Below are positions 7,439-16,275 of a stretch of DNA of 64,000 nt, one piece after another. This stretch comes from an uncultured Burkholderiales bacterium (GTDB lineage: Bacteria; Pseudomonadota; Gammaproteobacteria; Burkholderiales; Burkholderiaceae_C): positions 1-64,000 of the forward strand of contig CALTTG010000016.1 in NCBI GenBank assembly GCA_943908475.1, in the 5' to 3' direction. A program made the translations under genes and the position numbers. Numbering within the stretch: position 1 is the first letter of the stretch; each line of letters begins with the position of its first letter. The notes beneath the pieces are model-generated. The model made no database searches. It had not been told where the DNA came from and saw nothing but the letters and a program-made list of their open reading frames with translations.

Positions 7439-8242
7439 GTGAAACCTTCAAACTACAGTGTGTATCTGCAGACAGTGCGTCAGCGCACCCGGCGATCGGG
7501 TGCGACCGTGTTGTCCAGCTTCATCGATGCGGTCGATTGGGACCAGGCACTCGCTCGCCTGGCCACCTGGGCACGGTTGCGCGAATCGCGCTACGTGTGC
7601 CTGTGCAACGTCCACTCGGTGGTCACGGCAGATCAAGACCCCAAATTCCACGATGTGATCGCTGGCGCCGACATGGCCCTGCCCGACGGTGCGCCCGTGG
7701 CCTGGTCGCTGCAACAAAGCGGCTTCCCCGAGCAACAGCGCATCAACGGCCCCGATCTGATGTGGCGATACATGCGGGTGGCGGAAGAGCTCGGTCAATC
7801 GGTGTTCTTCTACGGCTCGTCGGAAGAAACACTCGCCCAGCTACGTCAAGCGGTGGCGCGCAACTTCCCCACGCTGCGCATTGCCGGCATGATTTCGCCC
7901 CCATTTGGTGACATATCTGCCGAGATGGACCAAGCCCACATCGACGCCATCAACCACTCCGGCGCTCACGTGCTGTTCGTGGGCCTGGGTTGCCCCAAGC
8001 AAGAGGTGTGGATGGCCCAGCACAAGGGCAAGGTTCACGCGGTGATGTTGGGCGTGGGTGCCGCGTTCGACTACCACGCAGGCACCTTGCGCCGCGCCCC
8101 CACCTGGATGCAGAACCATGGCCTGGAGTGGGCTTATCGCTTGGCCAGCGAGCCTCGCCGCCTGTTCAAGCGCTATTTGGTGACCAACTCGACCTTCGTG
8201 TGGCGTCAGATGCTCCGCATGGGCAGCCGCCGAATCATCTGA
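7439..8242 (+). CDS. WecG/TagA/CpsF family glycosyltransferase (GT26)
   Basis: Protein of 267 residues. Family features in order: NVHSVVTADQDPKF near the start, the conserved GADMALPDGAPVAW, INGPDLMWRY, the Rossmann-like FFYGSSEETL, and the C-terminal VGLGCPKQEVWM with GVGAAFDYHAGT. Such enzymes transfer N-acetylmannosaminuronic acid or similar sugars onto lipid-linked intermediates (WecG in enterobacterial common antigen, TagA in teichoic acid). Start is GTG with GAGGAAG upstream. It lies about 8 kb from the polysaccharide cluster at 16.3-25.9 kb and may serve it. Acceptor and donor are unknown. Confidence 0.88.
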   Translation: MKPSNYSVYLQTVRQRTRRSGATVLSSFIDAVDWDQALARLATWARLRESRYVCLCNVHSVVTADQDPKFHDVIAGADMALPDGAPVAWSLQQSGFPEQQRINGPDLMWRYMRVAEELGQSVFFYGSSEETLAQLRQAVARNFPTLRIAGMISPPFGDISAEMDQAHIDAINHSGAHVLFVGLGCPKQEVWMAQHKGKVHAVMLGVGAAFDYHAGTLRRAPTWMQNHGLEWAYRLASEPRRLFKRYLVTNSTFVWRQMLRMGSRRII

Positions 8243-8280
8243 GCATGTGGTGCCTGACACTCAGGCTCGCTGAACTCAAC

Positions 8281-8306
8281 AAAGGCGCTCGCAAGGGCGC
8301 CTTTTT
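8281..8306 (+). terminator. Rho-independent terminator after the WecG-like gene
   Basis: AAAGGCGC (8281-8288) pairs with GCGCCTTT (8297-8304), followed by T to 8306. It sits between two convergent genes; the minus-strand moeB-like gene ends at 8306, so the hairpin may serve both strands. Confidence 0.75.
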
Positions 8307-9070
8307 CATGGGCATGGCCGTGGGCCACACACCGCGCAATGGGGGGTCTTGCGCAGCCGAATGACCGTGTGCTCACCCGACAGGCCATCCACCAGGGTCA
8401 GGCGTCCCCAAAGGATCGACGCGGGAACCACCCCACTGAGCCAACGCAGTGCCATCGACGCCTGCATGACCCCCATCTGCCCCACCAGGGGTGCGAAGAC
8501 ACCCAGGGTCGCACAGCGCTCCTCCTGGGGCGGCTCATCGGCAGGAAACACACAGGCGTAGCATGGCGACTCGGCATGAGACGGCGCGAACAGGGCCGAT
8601 TGACCGGACCACCTCACCGCCGACGCAAACACCAGGGGTTTGCGGTGCCGCACACAGGCCTGGTTGACCATCTGGCGGGTGGCGAACTGGTCGGTGCAAT
8701 CGAGCACGAGGTCCACCCCAGGCAGGGTCTCGTCCAGCCAGGCCGGGTCGGCGCGCCGCGCCACAGCGCGCACCACGACCTCGGGGTTGAGCCGCCCAAG
8801 GGTGGTTTGCACGGAATCGACCTTGGCCTGACCGACCGCGGCCGTGTCGTGAATGACCTGCCTCTGCAGATTGCTCAGGTCGACGTGATCATGATCGACC
8901 ACCGTCAGTCGGCCCACGCCGCTGCTGGCCAGGTACATCAGGGCCGGCGCTCCCAGCCCTCCCGCGCCGATCACCAGCACATGCGACGACAGCAACCGCT
9001 CCTGGATGTCTTCGGACCATTCATTCATCAGGAGGTGACGGCTGTAACGCAGCCGTTGCAGGTCGTCCAC
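8306..9070 (-). CDS. MoeB/ThiF/HesA family sulfur-carrier adenylyltransferase
   Basis: Protein of 254 residues with the E1-like fold: the nucleotide-binding GAGGLGAPALMYLASSGVG near residue 35, the Asp/Arg segment DHDHVDLSNLQRQVIHD, and two CxxC zinc motifs (CYAC about residue 172 and CAVC near the C-terminus). These enzymes adenylate the C-terminal glycine of MoaD- or ThiS-type sulfur carriers in molybdopterin or thiamine synthesis. There is no rhodanese domain. The GTG start lies 3 bases after the upstream protease stop, so the two form an operon. MoeB or ThiF cannot be told apart from sequence alone. Confidence 0.9.
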   Translation of the reverse strand: MDDLQRLRYSRHLLMNEWSEDIQERLLSSHVLVIGAGGLGAPALMYLASSGVGRLTVVDHDHVDLSNLQRQVIHDTAAVGQAKVDSVQTTLGRLNPEVVVRAVARRADPAWLDETLPGVDLVLDCTDQFATRQMVNQACVRHRKPLVFASAVRWSGQSALFAPSHAESPCYACVFPADEPPQEERCATLGVFAPLVGQMGVMQASMALRWLSGVVPASILWGRLTLVDGLSGEHTVIRLRKTPHCAVCGPRPCP

Positions 9071-9073
9071 CGC

Positions 9074-10534
9074 TCACTCGGACTTGGACTTGTCTTTCTC
9101 GTCCTTGCGCTCGGTCATGGTCTTGGAGACCATGACGGGCTGCCCCTTGAGCTGGTTGAGCGCCTGCTGCAACTGGAAATCTTCCGGGCTGCCGAACTCA
9201 GGCAAGGGCTTGGGCTTGTCGTCCTTGCGGGCCTGAGCTTCCTTCTCTTTTTCTTCCAATTTCTTGAGGGCCTCTTCGCGGGCCTTCTCACGAGCGGCGT
9301 CTTTGACCTCCGGGCCCTGTCCGCTGGTGATGTGCTTCTCCAGGTCGGCCTCGCGCATGCGCAGGGCGCTGTACAGGTTGCCCTCGGCGGTTTCATCGAT
9401 CATGACGTCAGGCACGATGCCCTTGGCCTGGATCGATTGCCCCTTGGGGGTGTAGTAGCGGGCGGTGGTGATCTTCAAGGCCGTGTCGGCCGTGAGCTGA
9501 CGAACGGTCTGCACCGAGCCCTTGCCGAAGGTCTGCGCGCCCATGATCACAGCGCGCTTGTGGTCTTGCAAGGCGCCCGACACGATCTCGGAGGCCGATG
9601 CCGACCCCTCATTGACCAACACCACCATGGGCACGGTCTTGAGCGCGGCGGGCAGGCGAGCCAGCACGTCGCTGCCCATGCGGCGGGAGTAGTCTTCCGG
9701 GCGGGCCAAGAACTTCTGCTTGGACTCCGGCAACTGGCCGTCGGTGGTCACCACCACCACATCCTTGGGCAGGAAGGCGGCCGAGATCGCCACGGCACCA
9801 TCCAGGAGGCCGCCCGGGTCGTTGCGCAGGTCCAGCACCAAACCCTTGATCTTGGGGTCGTCTTGGTAGAGCTTGCTCACCTTGCTGACGAAGTCTTCCA
9901 CCGTGCGGTCTTGGAACTGCGTGATGCGAACGTAGGCATAGCCAGGCTCGACCATCTTGGTGCGAACACTCTGCACGCGGATTTCTTCCCGGATGATGGT
10001 CACCGGGAAGCTGCGGCTTTCACTTTTGCGGAAAATGGTCAGGACCACCTTGGTGGCTGGCTCGCCGCGCATGCGTTTGACCGCCTGATCCATGGTCAGG
10101 CCCTTGACGAAGGTGTCGTCGATCTTGGTGATGAGGTCGCCGCTTTTGAGGCCAGCCCGGAAGGCCGGTGAGCCTTCGATGGGCGAGACGATCTTGACCA
10201 AGCCATCCTCCATGCCGATTTCGATGCCCACCCCCACAAACTTGCCAGAGGTGCCCTCGCGGAATTCCTTGAAGGTGGTCTTGTCGAAGTATTGAGAATG
10301 GGGGTCCAGGCCCGAGACCATGCCACCGATGGCATCGCTGATCAGCTTCTTTTCGTCGACCACCTCGACGTAGTCCGTCTTGATCATTCCGAAAACGGCG
10401 GCCAGCTGCTGGAGCTCCTCCAGGGGCAGTTGGGGCGCCGCGTTGCGGGCCGTGGCCTGGAATTGCAAGGTGGTCATGCCGCCCGCCAGGGCGCCAATGG
10501 CCACCCAGCCAGCGATCTTCAATTTGGAGGTCAT
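9074..10534 (-). CDS. S41 family C-terminal processing peptidase (CtpA/Prc type)
   Basis: Protein of 486 residues: an N-terminal signal anchor (MTSKLKIAGWVAIGALAGG), a PDZ domain at about 85-165 (GVGIEIGMEDGLVKIV onwards) and the S41 protease domain. The catalytic Ser lies in LVNEGSASASEIVSG and the catalytic Lys in TFGKGSVQT. The last ~90 residues are a charged Lys/Glu-rich tail. It degrades or trims periplasmic proteins from their C-termini. Start taken at the ATG at 10534 with GAGGCG upstream; a longer form from 10570 is less likely. The downstream moeB-like gene follows after 3 bases. In many Burkholderiales gpmA precedes ctp; here gpmA is elsewhere, at 46.5 kb. Confidence 0.92.
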   Translation of the reverse strand: MTSKLKIAGWVAIGALAGGMTTLQFQATARNAAPQLPLEELQQLAAVFGMIKTDYVEVVDEKKLISDAIGGMVSGLDPHSQYFDKTTFKEFREGTSGKFVGVGIEIGMEDGLVKIVSPIEGSPAFRAGLKSGDLITKIDDTFVKGLTMDQAVKRMRGEPATKVVLTIFRKSESRSFPVTIIREEIRVQSVRTKMVEPGYAYVRITQFQDRTVEDFVSKVSKLYQDDPKIKGLVLDLRNDPGGLLDGAVAISAAFLPKDVVVVTTDGQLPESKQKFLARPEDYSRRMGSDVLARLPAALKTVPMVVLVNEGSASASEIVSGALQDHKRAVIMGAQTFGKGSVQTVRQLTADTALKITTARYYTPKGQSIQAKGIVPDVMIDETAEGNLYSALRMREADLEKHITSGQGPEVKDAAREKAREEALKKLEEKEKEAQARKDDKPKPLPEFGSPEDFQLQQALNQLKGQPVMVSKTMTERKDEKDKSKSE

Positions 10535-10669
10535 CGTGTTCGCCTCGGAGTGCTCAGCGTTGCGTGCCAAACATGCAGCACGACCATGGTTTGCGCAGTA
10601 TAGGAGAGGGGCAGACTGAACAAGGGGCGATCAGGGGCCAAAGTGGGCCCATATCCCAGCTCTTTGCGC

Positions 10670-11698
10670 TCAGAAACGCGCCCGAGGCGACTCTTGTCGC
10701 GCAAAGGTCACGACCTCGCGGGGGCGAATGCGGATGCCCACCTTCGCGCCCGCCTGAGGCGCGGTGTGTGCGGGCACGCTGGCATGCAGGGTGCGGCCAT
10801 CGGCCAGACGCAGCGTGCACAAGGTGTCCGCGCCTCGGAACACGCTGCGCAGGACGTCGGCACGCACCTCGCTGTGCTCGTCCATGGTCACGTCGTGCGC
10901 CCGCAGCAGCAGGTCCTGCCCGGCAATCTGCCCTTGCAGCAACACCCCTTGCCCCACGAATTCGGCCACGAAGCGACTGGCTGGCGCGTGGTACAGCGCC
11001 TGAGGCGCGTCCCACTGGTGGAGCTGGCCTTGCTGCATGACCCCCACGAGGTCGCCCAAGGCGAAGGCTTCGGTCTGGTCGTGCGTGACGAACAAGGCCG
11101 TGGTGCCACTGTCTTTGATGATCTGACGCAACTCTTGCGCCAAGCGCTCGCGCAAGGTCGTGTCCAGGCTGGAAAACGGCTCGTCCAGCAACAGCAGGTC
11201 TGGCGAAGGTGCCAGGGCCCGGGCCAGGGCCACGCGCTGTTGCTGCCCGCCAGAGAGCTGGTGGGGCCAGCGGTCGGCCAGGTCGCTCAACCCGACCAGG
11301 GCCAGCATGTGCCCGACACGGCGACGGCGTGCCGCACGGTCCAGGCGCTCGTTGCGACGTTGACTGTTGAGCCCAAAGGCGATGTTGCCGGCCACGGTGA
11401 GGTGCGGGAACAGGGCGAAATCCTGGAAGACCATGCCCACCCGGCGCTGTTCGGCCGGGCAATGCACCTTGTGTGCAGGATCGGCCACCACTTGACCGCC
11501 CAGCACGATGCGTCCGCTTTGTGCCCGCTCCAAGCCCGCCACCGTGCGCAGCAAGGTCGTCTTGCCACATCCGGAGGGCCCCAGCAACACCCCAATGGCG
11601 CCTCGGGGCATGTCCATCGAGACACCGTCGAGCACGGGCCGCTCATCGGCCGCACGCCAGCGCACGACCAGATCCTGAACGCTCAACATCTTGCTCAT
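10670..11698 (-). CDS. Fe(III)-type ABC transporter ATP-binding protein (FbpC-like)
   Basis: Protein of 342 residues. Walker A is LLGPSGCGKTTLLRT, the Q-loop VFQDFALFPHLTV, the signature LSGGQQQRVALARAL, Walker B LLLLDEPFSSLD and the switch His VTHDQTEA. The C-terminal ~100 residues form a TOBE-like regulatory domain (VGIRIRPREV). The family energises import of ferric iron, or sometimes sulfate, putrescine or thiamine. The ATG at 11698 faces the permease gene across only 25 bases. No periplasmic binding protein gene is nearby, so the substrate is inferred from family resemblance. Confidence 0.88.
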   Translation of the reverse strand: MSKMLSVQDLVVRWRAADERPVLDGVSMDMPRGAIGVLLGPSGCGKTTLLRTVAGLERAQSGRIVLGGQVVADPAHKVHCPAEQRRVGMVFQDFALFPHLTVAGNIAFGLNSQRRNERLDRAARRRRVGHMLALVGLSDLADRWPHQLSGGQQQRVALARALAPSPDLLLLDEPFSSLDTTLRERLAQELRQIIKDSGTTALFVTHDQTEAFALGDLVGVMQQGQLHQWDAPQALYHAPASRFVAEFVGQGVLLQGQIAGQDLLLRAHDVTMDEHSEVRADVLRSVFRGADTLCTLRLADGRTLHASVPAHTAPQAGAKVGIRIRPREVVTFARQESPRARF

Positions 11699-11723
11699 GC
11701 TCACATGCTATCATCAAATGTAA
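11699..11723. promoter_or_regulatory. 25-base divergent spacer between ABC ATPase and permease
   Basis: A very short A+T-rich spacer (CATGCTATCATCAAATGTAA) separates two start codons facing apart. TATCAT at 11710-11715 could be a -10 for the plus strand, which would make the permease mRNA almost leaderless. The A/T-rich GAT-like units loosely recall a Fur site, but the match to the 7-1-7 Fur consensus is poor and I do not claim one. Confidence 0.25.
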
Positions 11724-13364
11724 ATGAGAGCTGTTTGCGTTTATGCACTGTCGGGCTTGGTGTGGGTGCTGGGCTTGCCGGTGCTGAGTGTGCTGGCCGC
11801 CTGGTTCACCGGCGGCGAGCAAGCCTGGGCCACCTTGATGCACCAGGCCCAGACCGTTCTGGGTGCTTACGCCCTGGAATCGGCCCAACTGACCCTGGGC
11901 GTGGGCGTGGGTGTCAGCCTGCTGGGAGGGCTGACCGCTGCTGCCGTGGCGCTGTTCGAGTTCCCGGGCAGGCGCTGGCTGGCTTGGGCGCAGCTGTTGC
12001 CCATGGCGATGCCGGCGTATGTGCTGGCCTACGTGTTCACCGACACCTTGCAGTTCAGCGGCCCGGTGCAGACGTGGTGGCGCGACTGGCAAGGGCCCGA
12101 TGCCGCCCGCCTTCCCGATGTGCGCAGCTTGTGGGGCGCCGTGGTGTTGATGACGCTGTGCCTCTACCCTTACGTGTACCTGTTGACGCGCACCAGCTTG
12201 TCCAACCAGGGTTTGCGTTTGATGGAAGCGGCGAGGATGTTGGGCGCGAGCTGGCCCCGGCGCATCCTGACGGTGGCGCTGCCTGTGGCCCGCCCGGCCC
12301 TGATGGCCGGCACGGCCCTGGCCCTGATGGAGACACTGGCCGACTATGGCGTGGGCGCCTATTTCGGCCTGAGCACGTTCACGACCGGCATCTACCGCGC
12401 TTGGCTGTCGATGGACGATCGACATGCCGCGGCACAGCTGGCGAGCATCCTGCTGGCATCGGTGGTGCTGCTGCTCTGGCTGGAGCGCCGCGCGCGGCGA
12501 GGCATGCGCCTGTCCCAGAACACCTCATCGGCATCTTCTGCAGGACCTTGGGTCTTGAAGGGGCCCGCCGCCTGGGCCATGACCGCTGCCTGCCTGCTGC
12601 CCGTGCTGCTGGGCTTTGTGCTGCCCGTCGGGCGCCTGATCCAGCTGTTGTGGAGCGAGCATCAACATGGCGAGCTTGGCCTGCCTTGGGCCAGCTTTGT
12701 GCAATGGTGCCTGCACAGCTTCGGCCTGGCGGCCCTCGCCGCAGGCTTGACCGTGGCACTCGCACTGGCGCTCAGCCACTTCGCCCGACAAGGGCGCCAC
12801 CCGGGCCTGGCGCTGGCCACCCAGGGCCTCTCGCTGGGCTATGCCGTGCCCGGCGCGGTGATCGCCATCGGGCTGCTGTGGCCCGTCGGCGCGCTGCAGG
12901 CCATCTGGCCCGAGCACTGGATGACAGGCGACTGGCGAAGCTGGTCACCCGCTGGACTGATGACGGGTACCGTGGTGGGCCTGGTCTACGCCTACCTGGT
13001 TCGGTTTTCTTCGGTGGCCCTGCATTCGGTGCAAGCAGGCTATGAACACATCAGCCCCAGCCTGGATGAAAGCGCTCGGCTGATGGGCCTGTCAGGCTGG
13101 GCCATCTGGTGGCGCGTTCATCGCCCCCTGTTGCGCGGTCCTGCGCTGGCCGCCGCCACCCTGGTGTTCGTGGATGTGATGAAAGAGTTGCCCGCCACCC
13201 TGGTGCTGCGCCCCTTCGACACCGACACCTTGGCCGTCATGGCCTACCAGCTCGCGCGCGACGAACGCCTGGGCGAAGCCGCCCTGCCCTCGCTGGCGAT
13301 GGTGGTCGTCGGCCTGCTGCCCGTGATCTTGCTGCATCGCAACCTGAACCGCCCCACCCCTTGA
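11724..13364 (+). CDS. Fe(III)-type ABC transporter permease (FbpB-like, fused two-domain)
   Basis: Membrane protein of 546 residues with about twelve helices and two BinPD-type permease halves. The coupling-loop (EAA) motifs are LMEAARMLGASWPRRILTVALP near residue 165 and LDESARLMGLSGWAIWWRVHRP near residue 445. Two-domain permeases of this kind belong to ferric-iron uptake systems (FbpB/AfuB/SfuB). It is divergent from its ATPase gene, an arrangement less usual than a single operon, and no substrate-binding protein is adjacent. The next gene is a histidine kinase 110 bases downstream. Confidence 0.88.
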   Translation: MRAVCVYALSGLVWVLGLPVLSVLAAWFTGGEQAWATLMHQAQTVLGAYALESAQLTLGVGVGVSLLGGLTAAAVALFEFPGRRWLAWAQLLPMAMPAYVLAYVFTDTLQFSGPVQTWWRDWQGPDAARLPDVRSLWGAVVLMTLCLYPYVYLLTRTSLSNQGLRLMEAARMLGASWPRRILTVALPVARPALMAGTALALMETLADYGVGAYFGLSTFTTGIYRAWLSMDDRHAAAQLASILLASVVLLLWLERRARRGMRLSQNTSSASSAGPWVLKGPAAWAMTAACLLPVLLGFVLPVGRLIQLLWSEHQHGELGLPWASFVQWCLHSFGLAALAAGLTVALALALSHFARQGRHPGLALATQGLSLGYAVPGAVIAIGLLWPVGALQAIWPEHWMTGDWRSWSPAGLMTGTVVGLVYAYLVRFSSVALHSVQAGYEHISPSLDESARLMGLSGWAIWWRVHRPLLRGPALAAATLVFVDVMKELPATLVLRPFDTDTLAVMAYQLARDERLGEAALPSLAMVVVGLLPVILLHRNLNRPTP

Positions 13365-13473
13365 GCAGGGGTCGGCCAACGGCCCGGCATTGCAACAAGG
13401 ATGAGCTGACAGGCATGCCCCTGTCCTGCTAGGCTTGCGGCACGGATCACAACACAAGACGGGACACGCCACG

Positions 13474-16275
13474 ATGTCGATGGCACCGCAGGCGTCGCGA
13501 CGCCCTTTGCAAGTTTTGCAAGCTCTGACAGCCTTTGGCGCCTACACCCTGGCGGGCACGGCATCGCTGTGGCTGTCCGGGTCGCACGACGACGTGTCGC
13601 TCCTGTACCTGGCCGCCGGCGTGGGCCTGGCATTCGTGCTGGGCTGGGGCCCGTGGATGGCCTTGCCCGTGGGCATCGGGTCGGCCACGGTGTCTTGGAT
13701 CGGGCACCTGGCCAGCGCTGGCGACCCCTTGACCTGGGCCCATGGCGTTTCGTTTGCCATCAGCGGCTTGGGGGGCGGCGCGCAAGCTTGGCTGGCAGGT
13801 CGTTGGTTGCACCCCGACCCCCAAGCCGAACTGAGGCTTGAGCACCCCCGCGAGATCCTGAACTTCCTGATGGTGGCAGGACCACTGAGCTGCACCCTCA
13901 ATGCCTTGCTGAGCGGCACGGCCCTGGTGTGGTTGGGGCTGCTGCCCGCCGAAGCCTGGGCCAACACCACGGTGACCTGGTGGGCTGGGGACACGCTGGG
14001 GGTGCTCATGGGCATGCCGCCCATGTTGACCTTGCTGTGCAGCCCGAGACCCTTGTGGAAACGCCGGCGTCAGGTGATGGGGCTGCCCATGGTGGTGGCC
14101 ATGCTGCTGTTGGCCGTGGGCATTCGGCAGATGCAGAACTGGGAGCATGGTCGAGAGGCCGCGGCCTTCCGTCAGGAGGTGGACGCCACCACCACGGCCG
14201 TGAAACTGCGCCTGAGCGGTTACATGTCCGCGCTGGAGTCGCTCCGCGGGGTGTTTGATGCCTCGGATTCCGTGGAGCGCGGCGAATTCGGTCGGGCCAG
14301 TCGGCATTGGCTGGAGCAATTGCAAGGCATTCAAGCCCTGGGGTGGGAGGAGCGCGTCCCCCTGACCCGATTGGCCGAGTTCGAAGCGGCCCAGCGAGGG
14401 GAAGGGGTGCTGGGCTACCGGGTGTTCGACCTGCCGGACCGCAGCCCGCCCAAGGGGCCTGAGGCGGTCGCCTTGCGTTTCATCGAACCGATGGAGGGCA
14501 ATGAAAGCGCCATGGGGTTCAATGTGCTGTCTCGACCGCACACCCGCGAGGCGTACACCCGCGCGGTCCAAGACAACCTTCCAACAGCCACCGCCGGCAC
14601 CCAACTGGTTCAGGAGCGCGGCCAACAAATTGGCGTGGTGATCTACCGGGCGATTTACCGAGACCCGAACGCGCTGCCCTCAGAGCGGGCATCTTCCACG
14701 ATGGGCACCGTGTTTCTGGCCCTGCGCATGGACGATGCCCTCAATGCGGTGCTCAAAGACTTGCCGTCGTTCATGCGGGCTTGCCTGCTGGATGTGACGG
14801 GGGCCCAACCTCACATGCTCAGCGGCCCCAGCGACTGCGCCGATCAAGATGCACCGGGGAGCGAGCGATCCCGCGCGGCCCACGAATTGACCGTGCCGCT
14901 GGCCTTTGCCCAACGCCAATGGGCACTGAGGTTGTGGGCGGTGGAGCCCATCCCGATGGCGGGTGGCCGCGCCACGTCGTGGCTGTTTGCCATCAGCGGG
15001 GTGCTGTTTGCGGCGGCCTTGAGCGCTTTGTTGCTGGTGATCACGGGCGCCACCGAACGCATGGCAGCGGCCATGAACGAGGCCCGCCTGCAGCGCGAGG
15101 CCGCCGAACGGGCCAATCAGGCCAAGAGCGAGTTCCTCTCGCGCATGAGCCATGAATTGCGGACCCCGCTCAACGCGATGCTGGGCTTTGCACAGGTGAT
15201 GGGGCTGGACCGCAGCGAGCCGCTCAGCGGCCACCAGAAACACCGGGTCGACCAAATTCAGCAGGCCGGGTGGCACCTGCTTGACATGATCGATGACGTG
15301 CTGGACATCTCACGCATCGACAGCGGCACCTTGAATCTTCAGGTCGAAAACCTGGACTTGCACGACCTGCTTCACGCCTGCCTGCCATTGGTTCAGGACA
15401 CCGCTCGGCAACAGCAAATTCACATCACACTGGACGAGCAACTGCCCTCGGGGTGGGGGGTGCAGGCCGATGGCACGCGCTTGCGTCAGGTGGTCATCAA
15501 CCTGTTGAGCAATGCCATCAAATACAACCGGACCGGAGGGCAGGTGCGCCTGCAATCGTCCCTGGTGAAATCGGCCCAGGGGCCCATGGTCAACCTCGTG
15601 TTCACGGACACGGGGCTGGGCATGAGCGAGCAACAGATGGCTCAGCTGTTCCAGCCCTTCAACCGGCTGGGACGCGAGCGCAACGGGCCAGACGGCACGG
15701 GCATCGGCCTGGTGATCAGCCGCCACCTGGTGCAACTGATGGGCGGGCAACTCGATGTGCGCAGCCGCGAGGGGGATGGGTCCACCTTCACCGTGACCTT
15801 GCCGGCCGCCCCGCTGCCGCTGCCCCTGAACCCCTCGGCAGCCGGACAACGTCAGGCCGAGACGAACGCGGCACCGGCCGCGCGCCCAGGGCGACATGTG
15901 CTGTACGTGGAGGACAACCTGGCCAACTCGGCCCTGGTGCAGGCCGCACTCACCACGCGCCCTTGGGTGCAGCTCACGCTCACCGAGACGATTGAAGACG
16001 GTTTGGCCGCCCTGCACGACCGGCTGGCCGCGCCCCTGCCAGACCTCATCTTGCTGGACGTGCACCTGCCCGATGCCTCGGGCCTGGACTTCCTGAAGCT
16101 GGCCAAAGCCAACCCCGAAACCCGACACATTCCGGTGGTGATGATTTCTGCCGATGCGACACCCGAGCAGATCCATGCCTGCCTGAGTGCGGGCGCCGCG
16201 TGCTACCTGACCAAACCCGTTCAAGTGAGCGAGTTGCTTCAGCAGGTCGACGACCTGCTCAGGCCTCAGCCCTGA
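13474..16275 (+). CDS. Hybrid sensor histidine kinase: MASE1-CHASE-HisKA-HATPase-REC
   Basis: Protein of 933 residues. The N-terminal ~220 residues are a MASE1-type set of about eight helices. A periplasmic CHASE domain follows (about 230-490; note SLRGVFDASD, ALGWEERVP and VIYRAIYRD), then another helix. The His-phosphotransfer site is SRMSHELRTPLNAMLGFAQV, the ATPase boxes are LLSNAIKYN and GTGIGLVISRHLVQLM, and the C-terminal receiver has its Asp in LLDVHLPDASG. It has no HPt or output domain, so the signal must pass to another protein. Its end overlaps the convergent capD-like gene by 10 bases. The ligand is unknown. Confidence 0.88.
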   Translation: MSMAPQASRRPLQVLQALTAFGAYTLAGTASLWLSGSHDDVSLLYLAAGVGLAFVLGWGPWMALPVGIGSATVSWIGHLASAGDPLTWAHGVSFAISGLGGGAQAWLAGRWLHPDPQAELRLEHPREILNFLMVAGPLSCTLNALLSGTALVWLGLLPAEAWANTTVTWWAGDTLGVLMGMPPMLTLLCSPRPLWKRRRQVMGLPMVVAMLLLAVGIRQMQNWEHGREAAAFRQEVDATTTAVKLRLSGYMSALESLRGVFDASDSVERGEFGRASRHWLEQLQGIQALGWEERVPLTRLAEFEAAQRGEGVLGYRVFDLPDRSPPKGPEAVALRFIEPMEGNESAMGFNVLSRPHTREAYTRAVQDNLPTATAGTQLVQERGQQIGVVIYRAIYRDPNALPSERASSTMGTVFLALRMDDALNAVLKDLPSFMRACLLDVTGAQPHMLSGPSDCADQDAPGSERSRAAHELTVPLAFAQRQWALRLWAVEPIPMAGGRATSWLFAISGVLFAAALSALLLVITGATERMAAAMNEARLQREAAERANQAKSEFLSRMSHELRTPLNAMLGFAQVMGLDRSEPLSGHQKHRVDQIQQAGWHLLDMIDDVLDISRIDSGTLNLQVENLDLHDLLHACLPLVQDTARQQQIHITLDEQLPSGWGVQADGTRLRQVVINLLSNAIKYNRTGGQVRLQSSLVKSAQGPMVNLVFTDTGLGMSEQQMAQLFQPFNRLGRERNGPDGTGIGLVISRHLVQLMGGQLDVRSREGDGSTFTVTLPAAPLPLPLNPSAAGQRQAETNAAPAARPGRHVLYVEDNLANSALVQAALTTRPWVQLTLTETIEDGLAALHDRLAAPLPDLILLDVHLPDASGLDFLKLAKANPETRHIPVVMISADATPEQIHACLSAGAACYLTKPVQVSELLQQVDDLLRPQP

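Noticed and set aside
8339..10171. Long plus-strand open frame of about 610 codons
   Set aside because: It is the antisense shadow of the moeB-like and protease genes in high-GC DNA; its translation lacks domain character and is rich in His, Gly and Arg.
11699..11723. Fur box between the ABC transporter genes
   Set aside because: The spacer is A+T-rich but does not match the inverted 7-1-7 Fur consensus well enough.
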